DNA from: CAZMGG01 sp964565715
Lineage (GTDB): Bacteria > Planctomycetota > UBA1135 > UBA2386
Direction: 5' to 3'
DNA length: 55,992 bases
Assembly (NCBI GenBank): GCA_964565715.1
Contig: CAZMGG010000022.1
Coordinates: forward strand, 1 to 55,992
Position 1 is the stretch's first letter. Every line of letters begins with the position of its first letter. The position numbers and the translations under genes are program-made. Of the stretch, positions 9,247 through 18,120 are shown in pieces. The notes under the pieces were generated by a model that ran no database searches, was not told the DNA's origin, and saw nothing but the letters and a program-made list of their open reading frames with translations.

Positions 9247-10674
9247 ATGCCGCAGGTCCTCCGGATCGTCGAGGTGGCGCTGGCGCAGACGCCGTGCCGC
9301 ACGCGCCTGCCGTTCCGCTTCGGCGCGGTGACGCTGACCGCGGCGGCACTGCTCACCTGCCGCGTGCTGGCCCGCGGTGCCGACGGCCGCACGGCGCAGG
9401 GCTGGTCCGCCGACCTGATGGTGCCGCGCTGGTTCCGCAAGGATCCGACCCGGCCGATCGAGGCCGACGTCGCCGCGCTGCACGACGCGGCGCTGGGCGC
9501 CGCCCGCGCTGCCGTGGCCCGCACCGCGACGCGCCCGGCGACGCCGTTCGACCTCTGGCACGAGCTGTTCGCCGAGCGCGTGCTGGCGCTGCCCACCGGC
9601 GCGCCGGACCAGCTCGAACGGGGCTTCGGCGTGGCGTTGCTGGAACGGGCGGTGCTCGACGCGTGCTGCCGGCTGCTGGCGCGGCCGTTCGCCACCGCGC
9701 TGCGCGAGGACGCCTTCGGGTTCTGCCCCGAGGCGATCCACGGCGACCTCGCCGGCTGGGACTGGCGCGCGGCACTGCCGCGGCCGGCGGAGCGGATCGC
9801 GCTGCGCCACACCGTCGGCATGCTCGATCCGCTGCGGACCGCCGACGTGCCGGCCGGCGCCCGGATCGCCGACGGGCTGCCGCAGGCCCTCGAGGAGGAC
9901 ATCGCCGCCTACGGCCTGCGCTGGTTCAAGGTCAAGGTCGGCCAGGGGCACGCCGCCGACCGCGCCCGCCTGCTGTCCCTGGCCCGGCTGTTCGCCGATC
10001 TCGACCTCGAGGCCCAGCTCACCCTCGACGGCAACGAGCAGTTCGGCGACCTCGGGGAGGTGGCGGACCTGCTGGAGGCGGTGGCGCAGGAGCCGCTCGG
10101 CCGGGCGCTGCTGCAACGCCTGCACCTGATCGAGCAGCCGCTCGCCCGCGCCGACACCTTCCGGCCGGAACGGCACCGCGAGCCCGACCGGCGCCGGGTC
10201 GCCGCGTTCGCGCCGCTCATCCTCGACGAAGCCGACGCCACGCCGGACAGCTTCCGCCAGGCCCTCGGCCTCGGCTACCGCGGCGTCTCGGTGAAGAACT
10301 GCAAGGGCGTGTTCCGCGCCATCGCCAACGCCGGCCTCTGCCGGCTGCAGCCCGGCCGGCTGCAGTCCGGCGAGGACCTCACCAACCTGCCGGTGCTGCC
10401 CCTGCAGCAGGACCTGATCACCATGGCGTGCCTGGGCCTGCCGCACGTCGAGCGCAACGGCCACCACTATTTCCGCGGCCTCGACCACCTGCCGCCGCCC
10501 CTGGCCGAAGCCGCGGCAGAGGCGCATCCGGACCTGTATCGCCCGCTGGCCCCGGGCCACGCCCTGCGCATCGAGCGCGGCGAACTCGGCCTCGGCAGCA
10601 CGCTCGCCGCCGTGGGCTACGGTCACGCCCTCGACGGCCACGCCGACCTGCTGCACACCGTCGCGGCCAGTTGA
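9247..10674 (+). CDS. Enolase-superfamily enzyme (muconate-lactonizing/mandelate-racemase-like)
   Basis: 475 residues, ATG start. It has a capping domain and a TIM-barrel with the superfamily catalytic set: the KxK lysines in WFKVKVG, metal ligands in LTLDGNEQF, LIEQPL and LILDEADA, and the opposite-face lysine in VSVKNCKG. The pattern fits the MLE-like subgroup, which abstracts a proton alpha to a carboxylate using Mg2+ or Mn2+ (dehydratase, racemase or cycloisomerase). It is the first gene of a tight four-gene plus-strand cluster with a flavin oxidoreductase, an Nramp-fold transporter and a DUF993 protein, suggesting catabolism of a sugar acid or related carboxylate. Substrate is not deducible. 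Confidence 0.8.
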   Translation: MPQVLRIVEVALAQTPCRTRLPFRFGAVTLTAAALLTCRVLARGADGRTAQGWSADLMVPRWFRKDPTRPIEADVAALHDAALGAARAAVARTATRPATPFDLWHELFAERVLALPTGAPDQLERGFGVALLERAVLDACCRLLARPFATALREDAFGFCPEAIHGDLAGWDWRAALPRPAERIALRHTVGMLDPLRTADVPAGARIADGLPQALEEDIAAYGLRWFKVKVGQGHAADRARLLSLARLFADLDLEAQLTLDGNEQFGDLGEVADLLEAVAQEPLGRALLQRLHLIEQPLARADTFRPERHREPDRRRVAAFAPLILDEADATPDSFRQALGLGYRGVSVKNCKGVFRAIANAGLCRLQPGRLQSGEDLTNLPVLPLQQDLITMACLGLPHVERNGHHYFRGLDHLPPPLAEAAAEAHPDLYRPLAPGHALRIERGELGLGSTLAAVGYGHALDGHADLLHTVAAS

Positions 10675-10729
10675 GGAACTGACCCGAGAACTGTTGCGCG
10701 CCCCGGGCGGCCGGGCACAGTCACCGGCC

Positions 10730-12157
10730 GTGCACTTCCCCGCGCCGGGTCACTTCCGTTCGGCGGCCGAGTTCGCGGCCCACCTGCAGACGCTCGATCC
10801 GGACTGGCGGATCACGGCGGAACCGGCGGCGGCGGCCGCCGCCCTGGCGCAGCCGATCGAGGTCTTCGGGCGGCGGCTGCCGAATCGCTTCGCCTGCCAT
10901 CCGATGGAAGGCTGGGACGGCACCCAGGACGGCCGCCCCACCGAGCTGACCCTGCGCCGCTGGCGTCACTTCGGCGCGTCCGGCGCGGCGCTGGTCTGGG
11001 GCGGCGAGGCATTCGCCGTGCAGCGTGACGGCCGCGCCAACGCCCGCCAGCTCTACCTGGAGCCGCGCGGCGACACCGCCGCCGACCTGCAGGCGCTGCT
11101 GGCGGCGCTGCGGCAGGGCCGGCAGGAGCACGACGGCGCGCAGCTGGTCGGCCTGCAGCTCACCCACTCCGGACGCTTCGCGCGGCCCGACGGCCCGCCG
11201 GCGCCGCGGCCCGGCTTCGCCCATCCGCTGCTGGCGAAGAAGCACCCGGCCACCGCCGGCGCGCCGCTGCTCACCGACGCCGAGCTGGAGGGCATCGGCG
11301 AGAACTTCGTGCGCGCGGCGGTCCTGGCGCAGCGGGCCGGCTTCGACTTCGTCGACGTGAAGTGCTGCCACGGCTACCTGCTGCACGAGCTGCTGGCGGC
11401 GCGCCACCGGCCCGGCCCCTACGGCGGCGACCTGCGGGGCCGCACGCGGCTGTTCATCCGCATCGTCGAGGGCATCCGCGCCGCCTGTCCCGGACTCGGC
11501 ATCGGCGTGCGGCTGTCGCTCGGCGACACGGTGCCGTTCGAGCCGGAGCCCCAGACCGGCGTCGGCCGGCCGATGGCGACGCCGCTGCCCTACGAGCACG
11601 GCTTCGGCGTCGATCCACAGCGACCGGAACGCTTCGACCTGAGCGAGCCGCTGGCCTTCCTGGCCATGCTGCCGGGGCTCGGCGTGCCGATCGTCAACGT
11701 GACGCTGGGCTCGCCCTACTGGAACCCGCACCTGCAGCGGCCGGCGGCCTATCCGCCCAGCGACGGCTACCAGCCGCCGGAGGATCCCCTGCGCTTCGTG
11801 CGGCAGCACCTGCTGGCGGTGCGCACAGCGCGGCAGGCGCAGCCGGACCTGCGGCTGGTCGGCACCGGCTACACCTACCTGCAGGAGTGGCTGGGGCCCG
11901 TCGCCGGCCACGAGGTCACAGCCGGCCACGTCGACTTCGTCGGGCTCGGCCGCATGCTGCTCAGCTACCCGGACCTGCCGCGCGACCTGCTGGCCGGCCG
12001 GCCCGTGCAGCGCAAGCGCCTCTGCCGCACCTTCAGCGACTGCACGACGGCGCCGCGCAACGGCATGGTATCGGGCTGCTTTCCGCTCGATCCGTTCTAC
12101 AAGGAGCGACCGGAGGCGGCGGCGGTGAAGGCGCTGAAGAAGGGCGGACCGCGATGA
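10730..12157 (+). CDS. NADH:flavin oxidoreductase, Old Yellow Enzyme family
   Basis: 475 residues from GTG 10730 (a TTG at 10694 is also in frame). It is an FMN TIM-barrel protein with motifs LQLTHSGRFARPDG, FDFVDVKCCHGYLLHEL and RTRLFIRIVEGIR, and a C-terminal Cys-containing segment (LCRTFSDCTTAPRNG). It lacks the extra FAD/NAD domains of the 2,4-dienoyl-CoA reductase branch. It should reduce or dehydrogenate an activated C=C or polyol-type substrate. Its stop overlaps the ATG of the Nramp-like gene (ATGA at 12154), so translation is coupled. Confidence 0.8.
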   Translation: MHFPAPGHFRSAAEFAAHLQTLDPDWRITAEPAAAAAALAQPIEVFGRRLPNRFACHPMEGWDGTQDGRPTELTLRRWRHFGASGAALVWGGEAFAVQRDGRANARQLYLEPRGDTAADLQALLAALRQGRQEHDGAQLVGLQLTHSGRFARPDGPPAPRPGFAHPLLAKKHPATAGAPLLTDAELEGIGENFVRAAVLAQRAGFDFVDVKCCHGYLLHELLAARHRPGPYGGDLRGRTRLFIRIVEGIRAACPGLGIGVRLSLGDTVPFEPEPQTGVGRPMATPLPYEHGFGVDPQRPERFDLSEPLAFLAMLPGLGVPIVNVTLGSPYWNPHLQRPAAYPPSDGYQPPEDPLRFVRQHLLAVRTARQAQPDLRLVGTGYTYLQEWLGPVAGHEVTAGHVDFVGLGRMLLSYPDLPRDLLAGRPVQRKRLCRTFSDCTTAPRNGMVSGCFPLDPFYKERPEAAAVKALKKGGPR

Positions 12158-13581
12158 GCCGCGCGCCCGTGCCGGAGCCCGCGGGCGACCCGGCGGCGCT
12201 GGCGGGCGCCGACCTGCGCGCCGTGCAGCGCGGGCTGCGGATGGCGACGCCGCCGGACCCGGCCCAGCTCGCCGCCGAACGGGCGCACCTCGAGGCCCTC
12301 GCCCGGCAGCCGCGCCACCGCCGCTGCCTCGGCTACCTCAGGCTGGTCGGCCCCGGCTACCTGCAGAGCGCGATGACGCTCGGCAGCGGCACCGCCGCCA
12401 GCTGCCTGTTCGCCGGCGCGGTGTTCGGCTACCGGCTGCTGTGGGTGGCGCCGCTGGCCATCGTGCTCGGCACCGTGGTGCTGTCGGTGGTCTCGCACCA
12501 GACGCTGTCCACCGGCCAGCGGCCGCTGCCGGCGATGGCGCAGCACGCCGGCCGCTTCTTCGCGGTGGCCTGGGCCATCGCCGCGGTGCTGGCCTCGATC
12601 GTCTGGCACTTCCCGCAGTACAACCTCGCCGCCGCGGCCCTGGTCGACGCCGGCGATGCGCTGGGCGTGCCGGGCCTGCCGCCGATGGCCGGCAGCGCCC
12701 TGGTGCTGGTCTGGGCGATCCTGCTGTCGCTGCTCTACGGCCGCAGCCCGCGGCTCGTGCGCTGGTACGAACGCGTCCTCAAGTACACCGTCTGGGGCAT
12801 CGTGCTCAGCCTGCTGTGGGTGGTGCTGCACACCGACACCGACTGGGGCGCGGTGGCGCTCGGCTTCGTGCCGTTCCAGTTCCCGCCCGCCGTGGGTTCT
12901 GTCAGCAGCCTCGAACTGGCGGTCAGCGGCCTCGCCGCCGCGATCGGCGTCAACATGCTGTTCCTGTATCCCTACAGCCTGCTGGCCCGGGGCTGGGGCC
13001 GCGAGCACCGCGAACTGGCGCGCTTCGACCTCGTCACCGGCATGGTCGTGCCCTACACGCTCGCCACCGCACTGCTGATCGTCGCCAGCGCCAACACGCT
13101 GCATCAGCAGGGCGTGGCGGTGGCGCCGAAGAGCGACATCGGCACCCTGGCCCGCGTGCTCGGCGACGTGATCGGGCCGGTGGCCGGCCGGCTGATGTTC
13201 GACCTCGGCATGACGGCGATGGCGCTCAGCACCATCACCCTGCACATGGTGGTGTGCGGCTTCGTCGCCATGGAATGGCTGGGCCTGCCGTTCGGCAGCC
13301 TGCGCCAGCGCCTGTGCACCCTGCTGCCGGTGCCCGGCGCGCTGGCGCCCTGGTTCTGGGCCGACTACGCGGTGTGGCTGGCGGTGCCGACCACCATCGC
13401 CTGCGGCGCCCTGCTGCCGCTGGCGTGCCTCGGCTTCCTCCGCCTGCAGCGCAGCCGCGCCTACCTCGGCGCCGACCAGCCCATCGGCTGGCGGCACCTG
13501 GCGGTGCAGTTCCTGCTGCTGCTGTCGATCGGCGTGCTGACCGCGTTCCTCGGCCTCTACCTCTGGCAGAAGGTGCGCTGA
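12154..13581 (+). CDS. Nramp-fold membrane transporter lacking the canonical metal-binding motifs
   Basis: 475 residues and about eleven membrane helices. The first helix starts like Nramp proteins (LVGPGYLQSAMTLGSGTAAS), but the Asp-Pro-Gly-Asn metal motif expected there is replaced by LGSGT. The helix-6 Met-Pro-His motif is also absent (AAIGVNMLFLYPYSLL). Without these residues Mn2+/Fe2+ transport is doubtful. The gene is coupled to the flavin oxidoreductase upstream and lies 2 bp ahead of the DUF993 gene, which suggests that it moves the carboxylate or sugar substrate handled by those enzymes. Database annotation would probably say divalent metal transporter; I think that is unsafe here. 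Confidence 0.75.
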   Translation: MSRAPVPEPAGDPAALAGADLRAVQRGLRMATPPDPAQLAAERAHLEALARQPRHRRCLGYLRLVGPGYLQSAMTLGSGTAASCLFAGAVFGYRLLWVAPLAIVLGTVVLSVVSHQTLSTGQRPLPAMAQHAGRFFAVAWAIAAVLASIVWHFPQYNLAAAALVDAGDALGVPGLPPMAGSALVLVWAILLSLLYGRSPRLVRWYERVLKYTVWGIVLSLLWVVLHTDTDWGAVALGFVPFQFPPAVGSVSSLELAVSGLAAAIGVNMLFLYPYSLLARGWGREHRELARFDLVTGMVVPYTLATALLIVASANTLHQQGVAVAPKSDIGTLARVLGDVIGPVAGRLMFDLGMTAMALSTITLHMVVCGFVAMEWLGLPFGSLRQRLCTLLPVPGALAPWFWADYAVWLAVPTTIACGALLPLACLGFLRLQRSRAYLGADQPIGWRHLAVQFLLLLSIGVLTAFLGLYLWQKVR

Positions 13582-13583
13582 CC

Positions 13584-14735
13584 GTGCCCACCCAGGAACC
13601 GAGCCTGCGCCTGTGCTACGCCGCCACCCACGTGGTGATGGACAGGGCCTACGCCCGGCTCGGTCACAGCCTGGAGCAGCCGGGCGACCCGCAGGCGATC
13701 GCCGAACACATCGACTGGCGGCAGACCTTGCGGCTGCGGCAGTTCCTCGCCGGCCACGGGCTCGGCATCGCCGAGGCGATGGACACCGCGCAACGCTTCC
13801 ACCTGGGCTGGCCCGGCGCCCGCCGCCTGATCGCCGAGTGCGGCGCCCTGCGGCCCGCGCCCGGCTTCTGCGCCGGGGCCGGCACCGACCACCTGCCGGC
13901 GATCCGCGGCCGGGCCGACCTGATCGACGGCGTGGTCGAGCAGTGCCGCTACATCGACTCGCACGGCGGCATCCCGGTGATCCTGCCGATGCCCTGGCTG
14001 TGCGCGCAGCAGGCCTCCCCCGACGACTACGTGGCGGTCTATGAGGCGATCGTCGCCCAGGTGCGCGGCCCGGTGTTCGTCCACTGGCTCGGCGAGATGT
14101 TCCTGCCGGCCCTGCGCGGCTACTTCCCCGGCGACAGCTTCCAGCGGGTGATGGCGCTGGACCCGGGCAAGGTCCGCGGCTGCAAGCTGTCGCTGCTCGA
14201 CGCGGCCTTCGAGGTGCAGACGCGGCGCGAACTGCTGCCGCGCGGGCAGATCGTGCTGACCGGCGACGACTTCCACTTCGGCCGCATGATCCTGGGCGGC
14301 GACGCGCACGTGCCCGGCGCGCCCGCCGTGGTACCTCCGGTCACCGGCGAGACCACGATCCAGGGGCAGCGCGTGGCGCTCGGCGACTTCAGCCACGCGC
14401 TGCTGGGGATCCTGGATGCGATCGCGGCGCCGACCGCGCTGGCGCTGCAACGGCTGCGGCAGGGCGACGCCCAGGGCTTCCTCGCCGTCATGGATCCCTG
14501 CGAGGAGCTGGGCCGTCACGTGTTCGGCGCACCCACCCGCCACTACAAGGCCGGTCTCGCCTTCCTGGCCTGGCTCAATGGTCTGCAGGACGATTTCACC
14601 CTGGTCAACCACGAGGAGCGCGCCCGGGACCGCGCCCACTACCTGCGCGCGGCCGAACTGGCCGGGCACGCCGGTGCCATCGCCGACGCGCCGACCTTCG
14701 CGACCCGGCTCGCGGCTTTTCGACGCGGTGGCTGA
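13584..14735 (+). CDS. DUF993 family protein (dihydrodipicolinate-synthase-like)
   Basis: 383 residues from GTG 13584, only 2 bp after the transporter stop. The sequence (LCAGAGTDHL, HGGIPVILPMPWLC, VFVHWLGEMF, GCKLSLLDAAFE, LTGDDFHFG) matches the DUF993 family, TIM-barrel proteins distantly related to DHDPS/aldolases. A candidate Schiff-base lysine lies in RGCKLSLLD. An aldolase-type cleavage as the last step of the pathway encoded by this operon is a reasonable inference, not a demonstrated activity. It ends 25 bp from the convergent ggt gene. Confidence 0.75.
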   Translation: MPTQEPSLRLCYAATHVVMDRAYARLGHSLEQPGDPQAIAEHIDWRQTLRLRQFLAGHGLGIAEAMDTAQRFHLGWPGARRLIAECGALRPAPGFCAGAGTDHLPAIRGRADLIDGVVEQCRYIDSHGGIPVILPMPWLCAQQASPDDYVAVYEAIVAQVRGPVFVHWLGEMFLPALRGYFPGDSFQRVMALDPGKVRGCKLSLLDAAFEVQTRRELLPRGQIVLTGDDFHFGRMILGGDAHVPGAPAVVPPVTGETTIQGQRVALGDFSHALLGILDAIAAPTALALQRLRQGDAQGFLAVMDPCEELGRHVFGAPTRHYKAGLAFLAWLNGLQDDFTLVNHEERARDRAHYLRAAELAGHAGAIADAPTFATRLAAFRRGG

Positions 14736-14760
14736 GCGGCCCGACAGCGCCGCAGCCGGT

Positions 14761-16473
14761 CTAGAAGGCCAGCGCCGAGCCGCCCGAGCGGTGGTCGCAC
14801 ACCGCCAGCCGTTCGCCGTCCGGCAGCACGGCGATCGCCTGGCAGCGGCCGATCGACATCGACCGCTGGGCGAACGTGTGCCCCAGCGCCGCCAGCGCCT
14901 GCCGCACGTCCGGACTCAGCGCCAGGTCCTCGTAGCTGAGGTGATCGGGCTTCCACTGGTGATGCACCCGCGGCGCCCGCACGGCCTGTTCCAGCCCCAT
15001 GCCGTGGTCCAGCAGGTTCACCAGCACCTGCAGCACGGTGTTGATGATGCGGCCGCCGCCCGGGCTGCCGAGCACGAAGCGCACCTGCCCGTTCTGCACG
15101 ACGATGGTCGGCGTCATCGACGACAGCATCCGCTTGCCCGGCGCGATGGCGTTGGCCTTGGCGCCGACCAGGCCGAACATGTTCGGCACGCCGGGCTTGG
15201 CCGAGAAGTCGTCCATCTCGTTGTTGAGCAGGAAGCCCGCACCTGCCACCACCACGCCCGCCCCGAAGGTGCCGTTGATGGTCGTCGTGCACGCCACCGC
15301 GTTGCCGTCGCCGTCCACCACCGAGAAGTGCGTCGTGTCCTGGCTCTCGTCGGCGCCCGGCGGCAGCCCCGGCGCCACCTCGCTGCGGCCGTCGGTGCGC
15401 AGCGTCGCCCGCAGCGTCTCGGCGTAGTCCTTGCTGATCAGCCCCTCGATCGGCACCGGGTAGTGGTCGGCGTCGCCGAGCCAGCGCGAACGGTCGGCGT
15501 AGGCCCGACGCATCACCTCGGTGAGCAGGTGGATGCTCCGGCTGCCGCCGAAGCCGAGCCCGCGCAGGTCGTAGGGCTCCAGCATGTTCAGCATCTGCAG
15601 CACGGCGACGCCGCCGGACGACGGCGGCGGCATGCCGAGGATCTCGTGGCCGCGGTAGGTACCGCGCAGCGGCTGCCGCTCGGCGCAGGCATAGGCCTTC
15701 AGGTCGTCGGCGGTGACGTAGCCGCCGTCCTGCTGCATCTGCGCGACGATCCGCTCGGCGGTCGCGCCCTCGTAGAACCCGGCGGGCCCCTGCTCGGCGA
15801 AGCGTTCCAGCGTCGCCGCCAGGTCCGGCTGCAGCAGCACGTCGCCCTGCCGCAGCGGCTCGTCGCCGCGGAAGAACACCGCCCGGCTCGACGGGAAGCG
15901 GCCCAGCAGGTCCTTGTGCTCCTGCAGGTCGCGCGCCAGGAAGTGCGTCACCGGGATGCCCTCGCGGGCCAGCCGGATCGCCGGCGCCGCCAGGTCACCC
16001 AGCTTGCGGGTGCCGAAGCGAGCCAGCGCCGCAGCCAGCCCCGCCGGACTGCCCGGCACGCCGGCGGCGGTGGCGCCGGTCAGGATCCGTTCCTGGTCGA
16101 CGGTGCCGTCGGGCTTCAGGTAGAGGTCGGCGTGGGCCTGGGCGGGCGCCTTCTCGCGGAAGTCGAAGGCGGCCGCCGTGCCGTCCTTCATCCGCACCAC
16201 CAGGAAGCCGCCGCCGCCGAGGTTGCCGGCCTGGGGATGGGTGACGGCCAGCGCCAGGGCCACCGCCACCGCGGCATCGACGGCGTTGCCGCCCTGCCGC
16301 AGGACCTGTAGGCCGATGGCCGCGGCGTGCGGCTCGGCGGCCACTACGGCGCCGGAACGACCGCGCGCGACGAGGTCGTTGGGCGGGGCAAGCGGCGCCA
16401 GCAGGGCCGGCCCCGGCAGCAGGAGGACCGCCGCCAGCCCGAGCGCGCGGGCGCGGCTCACCGTGCCGCTCAC
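14761..16473 (-). CDS. ggt: Gamma-glutamyltransferase
   Basis: 570 residues, starting at GTG 16473 with a signal peptide (LGLAAVLLLPGPALLAP). It cleaves gamma-glutamyl bonds of glutathione in the periplasm and matures by self-cleavage. The self-cleavage threonine is visible in DESQDTTHFSVVDGDGN about two thirds along, and family motifs are intact: GGNAVDAAVAVALAL, NLGGGGFLVVR, PPPSSGGVAVLQML, SSMTPTIV and LGSPGGGRIINTVLQ. The GTG overlaps the stop of the upstream NIL-domain gene (GTGA), so the two are translationally coupled. Confidence 0.92.
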   Translation of the reverse strand: MSGTVSRARALGLAAVLLLPGPALLAPLAPPNDLVARGRSGAVVAAEPHAAAIGLQVLRQGGNAVDAAVAVALALAVTHPQAGNLGGGGFLVVRMKDGTAAAFDFREKAPAQAHADLYLKPDGTVDQERILTGATAAGVPGSPAGLAAALARFGTRKLGDLAAPAIRLAREGIPVTHFLARDLQEHKDLLGRFPSSRAVFFRGDEPLRQGDVLLQPDLAATLERFAEQGPAGFYEGATAERIVAQMQQDGGYVTADDLKAYACAERQPLRGTYRGHEILGMPPPSSGGVAVLQMLNMLEPYDLRGLGFGGSRSIHLLTEVMRRAYADRSRWLGDADHYPVPIEGLISKDYAETLRATLRTDGRSEVAPGLPPGADESQDTTHFSVVDGDGNAVACTTTINGTFGAGVVVAGAGFLLNNEMDDFSAKPGVPNMFGLVGAKANAIAPGKRMLSSMTPTIVVQNGQVRFVLGSPGGGRIINTVLQVLVNLLDHGMGLEQAVRAPRVHHQWKPDHLSYEDLALSPDVRQALAALGHTFAQRSMSIGRCQAIAVLPDGERLAVCDHRSGGSALAF

Positions 16474-16712
16474 CGTTCGTTGCCGCCGAGTCCCTCGGCG
16501 ACCTGGCAGCCCTGCTCGCGCAGGTAGGTCATCACCCGGTCGATCTCGGCGTTCTCGCCTTCCAGCTCCAGCGCGATGAAGCCGCCCTGGTCGGTCACCG
16601 AGGCGCCGCGGATGTTCACGATGACCTCGAACTTGCGGTTGATCCGGTAGAGCAGGGGCTCCCGGACGAGGTCCTGGGTGAACTCGAAATGGATGTTCTT
16701 CTTGGTCTTCAC
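16470..16712 (-). CDS. NIL-domain protein
   Basis: 80 residues from GTG 16712 (VKTKKNIHFEFTQDLV). The segment REPLLYRINRKFEVIVNIRGASVTDQ and the following LALELEGE-like stretch match the NIL domain, an ACT-like ligand-binding fold best known at the C terminus of the methionine importer ATPase MetN and in some ferredoxins. Here it stands alone. It overlaps the ggt start by 4 bp, hinting at a link to sulfur amino acids or glutathione, which is inference. An upstream extension to 16790 is open but looks non-coding. Confidence 0.75.
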   Translation of the reverse strand: MKTKKNIHFEFTQDLVREPLLYRINRKFEVIVNIRGASVTDQGGFIALELEGENAEIDRVMTYLREQGCQVAEGLGGNER

Positions 16713-16812
16713 TCGCGACCGGGGGTCAAGGGTCAGGGCGGGAGCATACGGGCTGGGCCGGGCAAGGCGCCCTTGAAAGGTCGGAGGCACCGGCTACCTT
16801 GGCCGCCCTTCC

Positions 16813-16886
16813 GGTCCCGTAGCCAAGTGGTTAGGCAACGGATTGCAAATCCGTCTACCGCGGTTCGATTCCGCGCGGGACCTCCA
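16813..16886 (+). tRNA. tRNA-Cys (GCA), CCA encoded
   Basis: A complete cloverleaf can be drawn: acceptor GGTCCCG pairs with CGGGACC, anticodon stem ACGGA/TCCGT encloses the loop TTGCAAA with anticodon GCA, and the T-stem CGCGG/CCGCG encloses TTCGATT. The discriminator base is T (U73), the identity base of tRNA-Cys, and CCA is genomically encoded at 16884-16886. Confidence 0.95.
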
Positions 16887-16912
16887 TTCCCCCCGCCGGC
16901 GCACGCGGGCAC

Positions 16913-17464
16913 TCAGCCCAGCAGCATCGGCGCGCGGATCTTCTCGGCCACCGCCTCACCGAGCAGCGCCGACACGATCGCCAGGGCGAACGGGAACGCC
17001 GTGCCCGGGCCGCGGCTGGTGATCAGGTTGCCGTCGCGCACCACGGCTTCCTCGCGATAGTCGCCATGCCCCGCCAGCGCGGCGGCCACCGACGGATGCG
17101 AGGTCAGCCGCTTCCCCTCGCCGATGCCGTGCGCGCGCAGCGCGGTCGGCGCGGCACAGATGGCGCCGATCAGCCCACCGGCCGCATCCTGGGCCCGCAG
17201 CAGGTCCCCCACCAGCGGCGAGCCCGCCAGCTTCTCGGCGCCGCCGGCGCCGCCCGGCAGCACGATGGCCGCGAACGGCCCACGCTCGGCCTCCAGCGGC
17301 CCGTCGGGCACCAGCACCACCGAGCGGCTGCAGCGGACGGGTGCCGCGCCTTCGAGGCCGGCGAGCCGCACGGTCAGCCCGGCCCGCCGCAGGACGTCCA
17401 CCACGATCACCACCTCCATCTCCTCGGCGCCGGGCGCCAGGGGGACCAGGACCGTCGATGCCAT
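16913..17464 (-). CDS. DJ-1/PfpI family protein
   Basis: 183 residues from ATG 17464, chosen because AAGG lies about 9 nt upstream; an in-frame ATG at 17479 is the alternative. The fold signature is present: VLVPLAPGAEEMEVV with the conserved Glu, FAAIVLPGGAGGAEKL, and the nucleophile-elbow cysteine in IGAICAAPTAL. The closest described relatives are DJ-1/YajL/ThiJ proteins, linked to carbonyl-stress and protein repair or deglycation, roles still debated. Nothing in the neighbourhood specifies a substrate. Confidence 0.85.
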   Translation of the reverse strand: MASTVLVPLAPGAEEMEVVIVVDVLRRAGLTVRLAGLEGAAPVRCSRSVVLVPDGPLEAERGPFAAIVLPGGAGGAEKLAGSPLVGDLLRAQDAAGGLIGAICAAPTALRAHGIGEGKRLTSHPSVAAALAGHGDYREEAVVRDGNLITSRGPGTAFPFALAIVSALLGEAVAEKIRAPMLLG

Positions 17465-17556
17465 CGGCGCCTTCGTCATGGGACGGCCGAGCATAGGCGC
17501 CCGGGCCCGGTCAAGCCGCACCCCCCTTCCTGCCGAACACGGATCCGGAGCCCACC

Positions 17557-17961
17557 ATGCGCATCCTCCTGGTCGAGGACGACTTCATCAGCCGCAACGT
17601 CATGAACCGCTTCCTCACCGGCATGGGCCAGGTGGAGGCGGTGAACGACGGCAAGGCGGCCTGGGAGGCCTACGAGAAGGCCATGAAGCGTGGGCGCCAC
17701 TTCGAGCTGGTGATCATCGACGCGACGGTGCCGGCCCTGCCCACCGGCGAGGTGCTGCGGCTGGTGAAGGGCCTGCAGGACCAGCTCCAGGTGCCGGCCA
17801 GCGTGCGGACCCGGGTGCTGGTCACCTGCGCGCTGGACGACGTCAAGGCCGTCAACGGCTCGTTCCGCGAGCTGTGCGACGGCTACCTGATGAAGCCGGC
17901 CCGCAAGCCGCTGCTGGTGGAGAAGCTGCAGGCGCTCGGCCTCGCCGTCACCGCCGGCTAG
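17557..17961 (+). CDS. Single-domain response regulator (CheY-like)
   Basis: 134 residues forming only a receiver domain: acidic pocket in ILLVEDDFISRN, phospho-acceptor Asp in LVIIDATVPALPTGEV, Thr in VLVTCALDD and invariant Lys in YLMKPARKPLL. There is no output domain, so it must act through protein contacts, like CheY or Spo0F. No kinase is adjacent; the hybrid kinase at 4851-6038 is the only histidine kinase in the window and any pairing is speculative. Confidence 0.85.
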   Translation: MRILLVEDDFISRNVMNRFLTGMGQVEAVNDGKAAWEAYEKAMKRGRHFELVIIDATVPALPTGEVLRLVKGLQDQLQVPASVRTRVLVTCALDDVKAVNGSFRELCDGYLMKPARKPLLVEKLQALGLAVTAG

Positions 17962-18019
17962 ACCGGGCGCGTCGTCGTTGTGCCGGGGCCGGCGGCGGCG
18001 GAAGATGCGGCGCACCACC

Positions 18020-18107
18020 GCGGGGGTGGCGGAATGGCAGACGCAGCGGCCTTAAAAGCCGCAGGCCGGCAACGGCCGTGAGGGTTCGAGTCCCTCCCCC
18101 CGCACCA
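18020..18107 (+). tRNA. tRNA-Leu (TAA), CCA encoded
   Basis: Acceptor GCGGGGG pairs with CCCCCGC. The anticodon stem GCGGC/GCCGC encloses loop CTTAAAA with anticodon TAA. A long variable arm (GCAGGCCGGCAACGGCCGT region) marks a class II tRNA, and the T-arm is GAGGG-TTCGAGT-CCCTC. The discriminator is A and CCA is encoded at 18105-18107. Confidence 0.95.
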
Positions 18108-18120
18108 GCGCCGCGGCGGC

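Noticed and set aside
6130..10656. A 1,500-codon open frame on the minus strand spanning several genes
   Set aside because: Only its 6130-7926 part matches a protein family; the rest is antisense to the enolase-like and membrane genes. Stop codons are rare antisense in DNA this GC-rich.
9247..13581. Three consecutive genes of exactly 1,428 bp
   Set aside because: The proteins are unrelated and one length depends on my start choice; coincidence.
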